This document shows positions 46,577 through 61,143 of a DNA stretch of 64,000 nucleotides, in pieces (within the stretch, counting starts at the first letter, position 1; each line of letters starts with the position of its first letter). Source of the DNA: Tillus elongatus (Eukaryota > Arthropoda > Insecta > Coleoptera > Cleridae); NCBI GenBank assembly GCA_964006375.1, contig OZ023267.1, positions 81,200,182-81,264,181 on the forward strand, read 5' to 3'. The translations under genes and the position numbers were made by a program. The notes below the pieces were generated by a model. It was not told the origin of the DNA and did no database searches. It saw only the letters and a list, made by a program, of their open reading frames with translations.

Positions 46577-47628
46577 GACATGTCTATCTTCTACAGAACA
46601 GGCTATAAATGACATATAAAAGATATTTAACACAATCATATACAAGACACTCTTAAATTAACTTTACCTCGTCGTTCATAAAAATATCGCTGATGTATTA
46701 ATTACAGGGAAAAAAACGTTCATTAATTGTTGTTGCCCTTACTTGGTGAAACCGTTCCATACTGAATACAGATGTAGAGACTATTTCTCTGGCTTTACAA
46801 ATCTTTGTTTCCGTTACTGTAAGCAGTTTCACTGCTTGACAGGATCATCAATCAATTTTTAAAAAAATTCCTGTCTGATGGTGCTGTCAAACAACGACAC
46901 CGGTTACAGAGAAGAACACAAACATTGGTGAATCCAAAGAAACAATCTCTACGTCAGTATTTAGTACAAAAATGTTGCTATTATATCATATTTTCACAAA
47001 ACAAGTACATTTGATTATTTAAGTTATTTATGCATTTAAACTAAATTGAAATAAAAAAAATTACAAACCAACTTCTGCCTTTAAAAAACCTTTTATTCCA
47101 TTTCTGTTTGTCCTACGTGTTTGTTACGGTATATTTCTGCCGTGCACTAAACTCAAAATGTTATGTTTTGGCATATACATATAAGATAATAAATATGGTG
47201 TATTACCCAACTAGGTTTGAAGGCGATATATGCTGTATTATGGATATGTCGCTTAAGGAAAAAGAGTATTTAAATTATTTATTAGATCAGATTAACGGTA
47301 AGATCGACATTATATTATTCTCACATGGCTGATGTTTCGTCACCATGTGTCATCTTCAGACGCAAAAGTTCACTTTGTATCTGGAGAAGCCACATCGCAG
47401 TGAAACAGCTGTCATGTTATAATAATATAGTGTCAATCGTACATACATCTGTTTCATTAAATAATTTAAATACTCTGACTTGTGAACACAGTATTTGCAA
47501 ATTACTTTGTAGTAAAGCTTTTCCTGTAGATACCAATTTTTCATTGTAAAAGTTTCTATATCATTAAACAAGGCATTCTTGATAAAGTAGGTATACTTAA
47601 AAATTATTTAATATTTATTATAGCTTAC
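46577..47628. other. Rest of intron 3, no gene seen
   Basis: A 74-codon frame at 47,108-47,332 has no recognisable domain. On the minus strand, CTGAAGATGACACATGGTGACGAAAC (47,338-47,363) resembles a Penelope-type hammerhead core, but stem II has a mismatch and no GTH triplet follows. Confidence 0.4.
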
Positions 47629-48343
47629 CTATAATAAGATTTGTGAGTCTTTTTTGTGTGGCCCATAAAATTGGCAAACTGCTCCATTTCGTTGTCGCTG
47701 ACACTCAGCACTTGTAGAACTGTGGCAATCTGTTTACGTAGTCTCGTAGAGGTAAACAGCTCTTGATTTTTTACACCTGCTTGATTAGCCAACTTCTTTA
47801 GTACGTGGTATCCACTTAGCCATTTATCTTTAACACATGCTGCTACATATTTGTGTCTGACCTCCAACATAAGATTTATGAATTTCTGAATATTTTTTGG
47901 AAATAAAATTGCGACTGGTTTACTACCCCCCAGTTACAACTCGCTTGAAATTTTGAGTTAGGAGTTTTTCAGCTTCGGTTAAAGATTCCAAACACTCTTC
48001 CTGTTGACCTTGTAAGTTGCTTTTGCAATAAGTTTTAACTTTTAGGTATTGTACCTCTCTAATACGCTTTCTATTGAGTAATAAAGTAAAGGCCAGAATA
48101 TTTTCGCACAACCTTCTATATTCTTTGTCGGCAAATTTGTCTCTGATCATATTTTCGGCAGCTTCTTTAGCTTCTTTTAATACATATTTTTGGAATTTTA
48201 ATATGTCACTTGTAAAGGGAAACATTTTTGGTTTTTCCCATCTGTTTTCATTCAGATTTTTCAAAGCTAAGCTAGAGACCTCTGAATTCAAGTGTCTCTC
48301 TATTAGAAGTCTTAATTGTTTAATATCTTTCAGTGACTTGTCT
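47629..48343 (-). pseudogene. Exon 3: tyrosine-recombinase catalytic domain
   Basis: After a 66-bp intron the frame continues with DKSLKDIKQLRLLIERHLNS. It includes the box I Arg (RKRIREVQYL), then breaks at a run of six C on the plus strand (47,926-47,931). With five, VVTGG and SKPVAILFPKN would be one frame. It ends with the second Arg (TRLRKQ), His and Tyr blocks. The donor TATTATAG|GTAAGC at 47,628 is an excellent match to consensus. Confidence 0.7.
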
Positions 48344-48409
48344 CTCTAGTTGCACCGAATAAAGCTGCTCTTTTTGATGAGAAGTTTGGTGGCTATATCG
48401 CACACCTAC

Positions 48410-49343
48410 CTTAGTGATGTGCCCAGATGTAATGCCAGACTACTAGCCCTGAATGTTCGTAATTCGTGATCGTATCCACTTATTATCTTAGCAGCCGCAA
48501 CTATGTTGTCGAAAAATTCAGGTTTTAAAACATCAAACAAAATATGGGTTCCAGTAGTTTTTTTTAAAGCTAGTAGAAGTCTACCCAGCTCTCGCATTTT
48601 GTTCGATATTACCGTTTTTATTTGTATTATTTTATGCTTTCTTAGCAAACTCTCCCCGTAACTGCAGATAAGTATATCATTCATAGCAGTTTTTGATATT
48701 TCATCTGCTCGCATAATAGTAAAGACTTCATTTTTCAAGCGCAAGGTATCATAAAATTTACTATAAACCCTTGCACAGACAGTAGCTGCTTGTGACTCTG
48801 ATAAGTGGTGTTGACGTTTTGTTTCGTGATTAGACCTCAACGGGCATGTTTTTCTATGTCTTCTTAAATAACTTATTTTACAAAAACCAAAGCAATCGTT
48901 GCAGACCAAATATTTTTCTTTTCCATCTTCTATGTTTTTACTTTTAAATTGTTACAATCAGGATCATTATTATCAGCATATTTTCTAAATTTTTTCTAAA
49001 TCCACCATGTCACATATAAATCCTCCTCTGCTTTGTTTTGACGATTTACAGATGAATTAATTCCATTGCCTGTTGCATCATACTGACTTAAGGCTAGTGT
49101 TTCTCTGTTGTCATCTGCATTGGTATCACTACCATCATAGTTTGTATTTTTATTCTTTCCCAACTTATCACTTATAGCTAACGCTAAAGGCTCTTCGAAA
49201 ATATCATTTCTTGTAACATTTTTAGCACCACAAACTTGAGACCCAGTATTTAATATGTGTTCTTCTCCAAGAATCTTAATATTTTTGTCAATTAAATTTA
49301 CACTATCTTGTGATTCATTGTCTTTATCAGTACAAGTGAGCAC
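48410..49343 (-). pseudogene. Exon 2: acidic region and zinc finger
   Basis: One frame from 49,343 to 48,410 with a single TAG (48,998-48,996) between YVTWWI and KKFRKYADNNDPD. The zinc-finger block CNDCFGFCKISYLRRHRKTC (48,905-48,846) is followed by a helix-rich segment ending HLGTSLR. The donor is CTAAG|GTAGGT at 48,409. No ATG is needed before the finger because the frame runs in from upstream. Confidence 0.65.
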
Positions 49344-49444
49344 CTAAATTACAATTTGTAACATAAACATAAAATAAGACTTAATAGAAATTTAAATACA
49401 AATTATTTTAAAGTAAGTAAGCAAATGATATATTTGTGTGTTAC

Positions 49445-49591
49445 CTCTTTTATATGTGTTTTTGGTTAATATAGGTATGATTCTGAAGACGCAGAGTCCG
49501 AACAAATGGAAAATGAATCTACGGAGCTAATTTCATCAAAAGACACTGACGAACTAACATCACGGTTAGAATTTTGCTTACAGTAACTCAT
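49445..49591 (-). pseudogene. Exon 1 of the tyrosine-recombinase-like gene
   Basis: The ATG at 49,591-49,589 opens MSYCKQNSNRDVSSSVSFDE and a further Ser/Asp-rich run. An in-frame TAA (49,468-49,466) interrupts it before the donor AAAGAG|GTAACA at 49,444. The ATG follows TTTGCAG, itself acceptor-like, so an upstream exon may exist. The 101-bp intron ends at ATTTAG (49,344). Confidence 0.5.
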
Positions 49592-49978
49592 CTGCAAATT
49601 AGGAAATAAATTTATTTAAAAATGTTTACAAGCTAATATATCAAAAAGCTCAAACCCTGTTATTTATTTTGCTTTTAGTAAGCGTTAAATACTTAAAAAG
49701 TTTTCAAATTAATTTACCTAAAGTACTCACTGAAATGTGCAAAAAAATAGTTGTAAAATAACTAGCTTACAACAAAATATAATTTTGTCGGGATATTGCA
49801 CTGTTTTACTAAACTAGCTTATGTGCTTCAGAAAGTTAGCTAAAAAAATGAAACCTAACCGGCTGCATTTGTATTAGTACGTACTGTATTTAACAAAACA
49901 AATAACTGGTTTATGCTTTCTAACGAATTTTATGAAGTGGTTTATTTTCCTGAAAAAGCCTAGTTAACGCAAACTCCG

Positions 49979-49981
<3 letters not shown>

Positions 49982-50072
<91 letters not shown>
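49982..50072. repeat. (TA)n microsatellite
   Basis: About 91 bp of pure TA. Confidence 0.95.
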
Positions 50073-50075
<3 letters not shown>

Positions 50076-51250
50076 AGTTAATGGTGCCCAGATTAACTAT
50101 GGCAATAAGCTAAAATCTATTGCAGTTTAAGTGGGTACCTTATAAAGCACCGGCAGCAGATTTTTTAAATTATAGCACCAAAATTTTCCAATTCTCTTTT
50201 AAAACTAAGTTTTTAAGGAAAATAGCAGACCTAAAACTACTCGTTTTTTAAAATATTATTTCCTTTGGTATATTTATTGTGGTTATCAAGTATAAGAAAG
50301 TTTCTGAATTAATAACTGATAGTAGTAGTATTTACGCATGAGTTAACAACCGGTTAGAATATTTTCCCATTTATTTTTACAGGGTGTTTATATATGCTTT
50401 CTGACTGCGGAAGCACTCGAACACAAATGATTCATTTATGTCAAATTGCGAAAAGCTTTTAAACAATATTAGAATCACCCAAACCTGAAGCAAAACAATC
50501 CAGATTAAATATGCCTATATTTCAAATGTAAATGCGTCAGATTTTTGAAAATTGAAGGGCTCATAATTTACCCCTTAAACAATAAATTCAAAATTGATAA
50601 TTCAAAAAGGTTCGATAGCAAAAACAGCAAACATTATGTTGAAGATTTATGTTTGTTTTGTAAAGGCGTATTCTTAAAATTTATTTTGTTTTAAATTTGA
50701 TTCCTATGAAGGTTCTTAACTAAGTTACACTCGTGCTCTAAGCGAAAGTGCTTTTGTTTTGAGGATGAGTTTTATTATAATTTTTATGACCTACGTGCAA
50801 AATTAGAATATTTCAGGCAATCAAGGAAATTGTATGTTTAATAATTTTTTCCACATGGCTGTTTTGTAAAACAAACAAACACGACCATTCGTCATTTAAA
50901 AACCAAGATGTCTTGTTTGAATATTTGAGTTTTTAAACATATTTTGGTATTTGATTATACTTAAACACCTTGTAAAACTGTTTATTAAAATATATCACAA
51001 ATTTTCGGTTCACGTTAAGATATTACTACTGCCAGTTGCTATATTTATTGCACTAGAACTGAAACATCGCACAAAAATCGTCTTGTAGCCTTTAGTAATT
51101 ATTTGCTAAAGTTATAGTGTTTTAAAATGGTGGCCAGTTTAACACATTAAAGTACTTCAAGATATTTTCACTGTATATTACTCTAAGAAAAAGTGAAATG
51201 TAGTGTCATGTTTGAAATTAAAATGATAGTCAATTATAAGATGGAAATCG

Positions 51251-51365
<115 letters not shown>

Positions 51366-52485
51366 TTTTAAACCACAATCACCACACATCCCTGCTCAAA
51401 AATATCAAATGGTGAAATTTTTATTTTATTACGTCAGAAACTGCTCCACGTTTCATACTACGAACATTTTTGTAAACTTTTGTAAGTGTAAAAAATATAA
51501 AAAACCAGTGAATAAATTTCTAAATAGGAACCGACAAATGCAATAATTTATGGGTCTTGCTTTTAAAAAAATAAAGTTATGTGCTGATAGTACTCTGTGG
51601 ATAACACCCTCAACAGTTAAAATGATTGAAATAGTCACAATAAATTTAGACGTTTCTTTTAAAAAAATGTTGGTATTATTTATGCTTTCTTTGTAAAATA
51701 ACTATTAACTAACGGATCACAGTGTACGTAAATATAGTGTGCGCCCAAATATTACAGTGGCAATAGTTAATTTTAAATTTTCAGTATTATTATTTATTAT
51801 TCAGAATGAACAAATTTACCTAATCTAGAAATATTATTATATAATTCTAGTGATTGTTTCTTTAAAAACATATGCACCTACTTGCGGCAGGGTAAAAGGT
51901 ATGAATCTTTTTCTTTGCCAATTTTAATTAACTTATATACCTACCAGTCTACCTTGTCTTAGATTGTAAGTTCCTCTCGAAGAAAGGTTGGTTATTTCTT
52001 TTGATAGTTGACCTAAAGAATATTAACAACTAGGTATTTAGTAAATATATAAAACAGGAAATTATGTTATATGTACTGATTATTCCCAGCAGTTTTATTA
52101 GTTGTACCAAGCTACAATGTTTAGTAAAAAAATGAATTTAAGAAAAATGTTTGTCCACAACACAATTTGTTGCTCAGATGTTATTAAGAGATATTTTTTA
52201 TTTTTATGTTTGATAGGACAAATATACCACCTGTTTGATTACAAGTTATTTAACTGATTCTCAAATAGTACTTGTATATGAGTTTGGTAGGTTTTGTTTT
52301 GTCTTTTACCTTATTTAACATGAGTCTATTTTCGCGACGATAGCTAAACACCGATGCTAGTGAATAGTTTTATCTCACCACCCTGGAAAATTGGCCAAAC
52401 CTCTTCCCTCTATAAAGAGTGTATAATATTTAAAGTGACTAACGTCGTATGGTACACATAATCACCGAGTTTTTACTTATCCTGA

Positions 52486-52556
52486 ACGATCGGGCTTCGA
52501 ACCTAGAGCGCTTGACTTTGGAAGTACAGATTTTGTCACTGAGCCACCGAGGCTGC
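52486..52556 (-). mobile_element. tRNA-derived SINE head (A and B boxes)
   Basis: On the minus strand, TGGCTCAGTGA (52,547-52,537) matches the RNA polymerase III A box, and GGTTCGAAGCC (52,503-52,493) is a perfect B box (GGTTCGANNCC) with tRNA-like spacing of about 34 bp. The acceptor arms do not pair well (GCAGCCTC against GATCGTTC) and no clean anticodon stem forms, so I take it as a SINE or tRNA pseudogene and not a working tRNA gene. Confidence 0.55.
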
Positions 52557-53450
52557 AGTTATAGAGTTGAAAAAATAGTAACAGCTTAAAAAATAATTAC
52601 CTGATTTTGGTCAAACCTAGTATGTATTTTTTGTGTAAATAGCTTAAAAAAGTTCCTAAATCAGCCCAAAAGCAGTCTTTCCGAAAAAAGAAAGACTCGA
52701 TTCTACTTTCTAATTTTTTGGAACTACAAAACTAAAGTTTTTAGTTTAATGTTAAATGAAATTATGGGCATCTAAAAATTTTTCTGAAAAGTCGTTAATA
52801 TACGTAACGCACTTCCTGCGCTTGGATTTTTTATACATGAGGCTAAAGTATCGAATATGGCATTGCAAAAGCTTTGCGCCGTTTTTACCAGGTAGCATTT
52901 TACTTCCATTTCCACCCTGTAAAGTGCCTGATTTAAAATCACAATAGTCGGTGCCTGTTTTTTTTTAATGTATGGCGCCTGAATAAAAGGGGGGATGTCA
53001 CTATTATTAGGTAGCCTATTATATTTTTTACATTGCGCTGTAACATGTCAAATTAAAGAAACCTACATTACTAACTACTAATTAAATCTCCAAATACTTC
53101 TCAAACTTTAAAAACATTATTACTTGTCATTATAGACCTTATAAGCACATTTTCCTATAAAACACATTATAAAAAATTTGGGCAGTGGCGACTCAAGGAT
53201 GACTTAGAAAAGTCACATGTTGATGGCTGATCTTTCAGTATCAATTTTAGATTACCCGAACAATTTTTATCGGCAAAAATTTTAACCTAAAAAATCCACA
53301 GGTGAGATGATCAACAAAACTAATTCCTAAAGGTGTTAGTATTTTTGCTATTCCTTTTATTTACAACTATTGTTAATTGTAACATACGCATTAGCTTGAA
53401 GGACTACTAAAGTCCTTCATTACATTACATGTTTTGGGACTTTTTACACA
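52557..53450. other. Spacer with isolated element termini
   Basis: 52,797-52,830 (taacgcacttcctgcgcttgg) resembles the TIR of the 38.7/46.3-kb repeat family. 53,186 (CAGTGGCGACTC) resembles a hAT end. Neither has a recognised partner. No gene seen. Confidence 0.35.
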
Positions 53451-53886
53451 CGCCTTGTATCTTATTAATGGATGCAAATTAGAAGTTTTTTGTTATGCAT
53501 ATTTTTTTTCATTTTTGTATATTTTAACTTAGTACACACAATCTTCCGACAAATTGATTATTGTCTACGGGGTGATTAAAAACGCATATGCGCAGATATC
53601 TCATTTTTTCAAATGGATCACCCTGTATATTATAATGCCATTGCCAAGATAATTTATTACTCTTGGAATTTTGTTAATCATTACCTATACCCAAACCGTA
53701 CGGTTTTTAAGATATTCAGCTTCGAAATATGCAAGATGGGTATGTATTATGATTCCTGTAGTGTGTCATGGAAAATAGCAAACAGTAACTAAATTTTCAG
53801 TTTGACAGTTATGTTTTGAGTTGAGTAATACAACTAAGTGAACTTTACTTCTCTGCACAAAAATTCAGTTTGATCGCAAAAAAGCA

Positions 53887-55108
53887 ATGGCAAGATCTGG
53901 ATACTCAAATCAGGATTTAACCAATCTGCTACTAATTCACGGAGAATGCCGCCGGATGTCAGCAAGAACATGTCGTGTATTTGCAGAACGATACCCAGAT
54001 TTACCTCCACCTTCCCATAAAACTATTGATGCCGTTATTAGAAACTTACAACAATATGGATCATTTACAGCAAAAAATGTCAGAGCAAAACGTGAAGTTG
54101 ATAATGATGAGAATGAGGTGAATGTTTTAGTGTTTGTGACTGCATATCCTAATGCCTCTATAAGATAATTAATGCGTCACTTGCGACTCTCATTTTCAAC
54201 GATTCAAAGAATTTTTAATTAACATAAATGGAGACCTTACTGCTACAGCACAGTACATACCCCGGTAGGCGCTGATTTGGAAAAAAAGAGTCAACTTTTG
54301 TGAATGGCTTATAATGCAGAAAGATGAGGATGATAATTTTTTGAATAATGTCATTTGGGTTGATGAGGCGAAAATCACGAATAACGGAATGTTCAATAGA
54401 CACAACTGTCACTACTGGGCTTCCGAAAACCCTCATGTAACTCGGCGAAGAGGATTTCAAAATAGGTGGTCCTTTAATGTATTCCGTGCAATAAAAGGTA
54501 CGTAGACATGAAAGTTTTATTTCAAACTATTTTCCAACAGACTAAGTAAGACTCAGTAAGAAGTACGGCTTACTTATTTTCTTAAATTCTGATTCCATAT
54601 TGTGAAATTCAAGGTAACACAACCCACTCGTTATTATTATGATTTGTTATTATTTCCAGGTGATCGAATTTTATGTGTCCACTTCTATGCCGAGAATCTT
54701 ACTGGGGAACGTTATTTAGAAATATTGAGCACCGTCATTCAACCACAATTAGCTGGAATGTCAGGCGAGGAAAGGAATCAGCAATATGGCGCATCACCGC
54801 ACAGTACCATAGCTGTTAGTGATGCACTGGAACGAATGTTTTCTGGCAGGTGGATATCCAATAGAGGTCCTTACGTCTGGCCCCCACGTTCTCCGGACCT
54901 TTCACCCCTAGACTACTTCATTTGGGGATTCATAAAGAATGTAGTGTATGGACACCCGGTTTCGACTAAGGAAGACATGATCAGACGAGTTCGAGATGCT
55001 TTTGCGTTGCTGACATCAAACCAGATGGAGCAGGCCATCGCTGAAATAGTTCAGCGAGCAAATAAGTGTTTGCAACAGCAGGGGGATGTCTTCGAGCATT
55101 TATTATAA
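53887..55108 (+). pseudogene. Mariner-like transposase with an intron, broken
   Basis: The ATG at 53,887 opens MARSGYSNQDLTNLLLIHGE, a helix-turn-helix. After stops near 54,166 and 54,220 and a frame change near 54,300, the core resumes: NNVIWVDEAKITNNG (first catalytic Asp), NRHNCHYWASENPHV and WSFNVFRAIKG. Then AAAAG|GTACGT (donor, 54,498) and TTATTTCCAG (acceptor, 54,659) bound a 162-bp intron that restores phase exactly into DRILCVHFYAENLTGERY. The second catalytic site, normally QDGAPxH, reads QYGASPH, so the Asp is Tyr. The third (SPDLSPLDYFIWG) is intact. Inactive by sequence. Confidence 0.8.
54498..54659 (+). other. Spliceable intron in the transposase
   Basis: GTACGT...TTATTTCCAG, 162 bp. 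The reading frame is open and conserved on both sides only if it is removed. Confidence 0.65.
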
Positions 55109-55977
55109 TATGTATACATATAATTTTCTCATATTTCAGTGTTCATTTGTTTGAATTTTATTTTTAATTTGTTTCGTTGTTTAGTTCAGTTAGTTAGTTT
55201 GTTTGTTGGCGTAATTGGTTCACAGTGTGGTAAGTTTCTAACAGTTTCATCAACAGTTTCATGGGAAGGGGTAGGCAAGTCTACATATGGTTCTGCAAAT
55301 ATACATGTTCTTGCTAACATTCGTCAGAATTCTTCGTGAACTAGTAGCAGATTAATAAAATCCCAATTTGAGTACATCATATTGTTTTTTTGCGATCAAA
55401 CTGAATTTTTGTGCAGAGAAGTAAAGTTCACTTAGTTGTATTATTCAACTCAAAACATAACTGTCAAACTGAAAATTTAGTTACTGTTTGCTATTTTCCA
55501 TAACACTCTACAAGAATCATAATACATACCCATCTTGCATATTTCGAAGCTGAATATCTCAAAAACCGTACGTTTTGGGTATAGGTAATGATAAACAAAA
55601 TTCGAAGAGTAGTAAATTATCTTGCCAATGGCATTATAATATACAGGGTGATCTATTGGAAAAAATGAGATATCTTCGCATATGCGTTTTTAATCACCCC
55701 GTAGACAACAATCAATTTGTCGAAAGATTGTGTGTACTAAGTTAAAATATACAAAAACGAAAAAAAATATGCATAACAAAAAACTTCTAATTTGCATCCA
55801 TTAATAAGATACAAGGCGTTGAAGGGGACATATTTTTGTAATAAAAACGGCCATATCTCGTGAAACACTCAGTATAAAGTAGCAAAACTGTATATTGGGA
55901 GAATTATCAAGATTAGCTGTATCTGAATCTGTAATAATATATAGGGCGTTCTATTTAAAATAAGCGAGTTAGTGTCC

Positions 55978-55998
55978 ACTTCCGGTATAACCGGAAGT
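55978..55998. repeat. Perfect palindrome ACTTCCGGT-ATA-ACCGGAAGT
   Basis: A 21-bp hairpin. Diverged relatives occur at 14,090 and 16,215, so it is probably the core of a small dispersed repeat. Confidence 0.6.
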
Positions 55999-56120
55999 CG
56001 CGGGATGTTCTAAATATTTTCAATGAATTGGATATATTAGTAAACCTCATACTACAAATTTTCAGAATCCAAATCAGTCTAGTTTCTCCAAAACGTCTAA
56101 TAGGAACTCGTAAAGAATCA

Positions 56121-58530
<2,410 letters not shown>

Positions 58531-58619
<89 letters not shown>
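58531..58619. repeat. (TA)n microsatellite
   Basis: About 89 bp of TA. With 56,123-56,301 it forms one tract split by the mariner-like element. Its right edge (TATAAACATATAAAAA) equals that of the tract at 33,460. Confidence 0.95.
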
Positions 58620-59273
<654 letters not shown>

Positions 59274-59696
59274 CTTAACTTTACGGTTAAGACGTTTGAA
59301 CTTTTAAAACAATTTATTTAATACTTTAAACAATCAATACTTAATTACTTAATACAAAAATGAATAATACAAACTAATGATAAATGTAACGAACAACATA
59401 CATGTGATCTAAAGTCTAGCACGCGATCTGCAGAGTCTAACTACTCGGAACAAGAATGAACGGTCGTATCCTTGTGAGCAGCCTATTTATACACTACACT
59501 CCAGGCGTGGCACTATTGTCCCTAGGTGTAACAAAGGATCTGCTGATGTAGATTCTCACAGTTATATTCCGTCAAACTTGCTTGTCTGAGCCTGCATACT
59601 TGTGGGCTCCTCTAAGTCTACCGCTGACTCGACGGTCCTTACTGTGGAAAGGCAACTTTGTATTATAATGGGCCATTGTTTGGGCTCCATTTATCT
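59274..59696 (-). repeat. 3' LTR of the errantivirus
   Basis: About 423 bp, aligned with 5678-6095. On the minus strand it begins AGATAAATGGAG directly after the polypurine tract and ends ...CCGTAAAGTTAAG. Confidence 0.7.
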
Positions 59697-59712
59697 CCTC
59701 CCCTTTTTAAAG
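59697..59712 (-). promoter_or_regulatory. Polypurine tract
   Basis: The minus strand reads CTTTAAAAAGGGGAGG immediately before the LTR start. Confidence 0.75.
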
Positions 59713-59759
59713 AACGAAGCTATGGTTCGTTCCGGATTTTCAAGGAAAATCCGGACTCG

Positions 59760-60426
59760 GTGGTTCCTGGGTTGTTTTCCTTATCTTCTCTGATGGTTCT
59801 TCGTTTCTTCAACCCCATTCGGACGGCTATAGTTGTTATTGTTATCACTGCAGCTATGTATAATAATATGGTTCACATACTCAGGTGATGGATCGGTATA
59901 TTTATTGGTCCTGGTATATTTTGATTAATATTTTGAAGTTGATGTTGGATTTGATGGTTGTTATGTAGCTGTACGTTTTCTAGTGATAGTTCAGGTACCT
60001 TTTCACGATTTATGGGATCTTCTGATATGGGGGTTTCTAATGTAGGCAGATTGAATAGCTGTTGTGTTTCTGCTGTTGTAGGGGCGGTCTTGTAAATCTT
60101 AGTGCCTAATTTTAATTGGCAGTTTGGTTGAAGGTTCACTAATCAAAGGTACCAACTTTGAATATGTTGGTCCACTCCTGTTCCTGGCAAGTTACTCTGA
60201 CGTTAGTTTCTTCGGGTGCTATAACTATTGACTGGTTCCATATCTCGAAACTGTGGTTTCATTAATTTTGACTAATTCTTGCTTACAATTGTTAATAGGT
60301 TTTTGAAATTTGATTAGCTTGATTTCACATGGGTTTTGATCATTCATGGTTGTTAGATTGTCGTCTTTGCAAAAATATATCTGGTTCTTTAAATGTTGAC
60401 ACTCTTCATTACGATAGGCATATTGT
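59760..60426 (-). pseudogene. env C-terminal part (errantivirus), stops present
   Basis: After the insertion the frame resumes with Cys-containing ectodomain sequence (EECQHLKNQIYFCKDD near 60,400). Further downstream lies a Pro/Asn/His-rich stretch (60,139-59,873), then a hydrophobic segment (about 59,870-59,800) followed by Lys/Arg, as for a membrane anchor and short cytoplasmic tail. Stops interrupt it, including a TGA just before the anchor. Insect errantivirus Env is a class I-like fusion protein related to baculovirus F. This copy could not be expressed whole. Confidence 0.7.
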
Positions 60427-60769
60427 ATAAAGTAAAATCATATTTACTCTAATAAATGCCCCCACTGTTTGTGTGGACAGTATAAAGAAAAATAAATATT
60501 TAACTGTAATAGATATAATATGATATGACACAAAATATCTCAGGGCTTGAGTTCAGGCACTAGCGGTTGGTTGGTTTTAAGGGGTACAAATAAAATCAGG
60601 TGTTATGAATAAAATTAGTTTATTTAAAAAATTATTGGCTCTATATAATGCAGTTGGTTAAATTTAATGGTGACACTGTAAGGATGAATTGCGGAGCACA
60701 CTCTATAAAAGAAAATGAAAGCCACAGATAAACAATGTAATTAACTTTCAGCCTCAGGTTGAAGGGGTC

Positions 60770-61070
60770 CTTGCTAGCGGTGGTGTTGAAGGGCTCCTTG
60801 CTGACAGCGTTGTTGAAAGGCTCTATCCAAAAGAAGGTGATTAGCATTCCTTGCTAACGGTGGTGTTGAAAGCCTCCAAGAAAGGATGCTATGAGGGAGC
60901 CTCCTTACTAACATTGTTGTTGAAAGCCCCCTGCCGACCAACGGTGGGGTTGAAGACTGCTTCCCTACCAACAATGGGGTTGAAGAGTGCTTCCCTACCA
61001 ACGGTGATGTTTAAGACTGCTTCCCTACCAACGGTGGGGTTGAAGAGTGCTTCCCTACCAACGGGGTGCT
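60770..61070. repeat. 30-bp minisatellite
   Basis: The unit ttccctaccaacggtggggt+tgaagactgc is repeated about four times cleanly (60,960-61,065), with more degenerate units to the left. Open frames on both strands are a by-product of the 30-bp (10-codon) period. Confidence 0.85.
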
Positions 61071-61143
61071 ATAAAATTCCATCTGTATAAGTAATGGTTC
61101 AGGGCTTAATGATTTAGATAGGGTAGCTGGTAGCAGGTTAAGT

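Larger units (their letters stand above)
44511..49591 (-). pseudogene. Multi-exon tyrosine-recombinase-like gene (Crypton-like), broken
   Basis: Six exons can be joined by GT-AG introns: E1 49,591-49,445; E2 49,343-48,410; E3 48,343-47,629; E4 45,117-about 44,870; E5 44,841-44,762; E6 44,700-44,511. The protein has a Ser/Asp-rich acidic N-terminus, a C2H2-like finger (CNDCFGFCKISYLRRHRKTC), a helical core-binding region, a tyrosine-recombinase catalytic domain, an acidic linker (SDESDNSDTE) and a basic C-terminus (NKRRRWTEEQKDL...NWKSIKAYV) with Myb/SANT-like tryptophan spacing. Catalytic pieces: LLLNRKRIREVQYL (box I Arg), FTSTRLRKQIA (T-x-x-R, second Arg), MGHTKKTHKSYYR (His and nucleophile Tyr). 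I remember similar proteins from many insects and cnidarians but cannot name the family with certainty; Crypton-derived is my best guess. Two in-frame stops and one frameshift break it. Intron 3 (2.49 kb) contains a repeat copy. Confidence 0.7.
53451..55818 (+). mobile_element. Mariner-like element with about 430-bp inverted repeats
   Basis: 53,451-53,886 (cgccttgtatcttattaatgg...gatcgcaaaaaa) is a near-perfect inverted match to 55,386-55,818. Between them lies a transposase gene. Such long TIRs are unusual for mariner, which normally has about 30 bp. The inner motif acagggtgat/atcaccctgt (55,645 and 53,627) looks like a classical mariner end embedded in the arms. Confidence 0.75.

Noticed and set aside
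47333..47366. Minus-strand hammerhead-like core CTGAAGA...GAAAC
   Set aside because: Stem II has a mismatch and no GTH cleavage triplet follows the short stem III. At best a relic.
52486..52556. Functional tRNA gene
   Set aside because: A and B boxes are good but the acceptor and anticodon stems do not pair.
60774..61090. Repetitive 75-79-codon frames on both strands
   Set aside because: They come from a 30-bp minisatellite whose period is a multiple of three. Both strands stay open for that reason alone.
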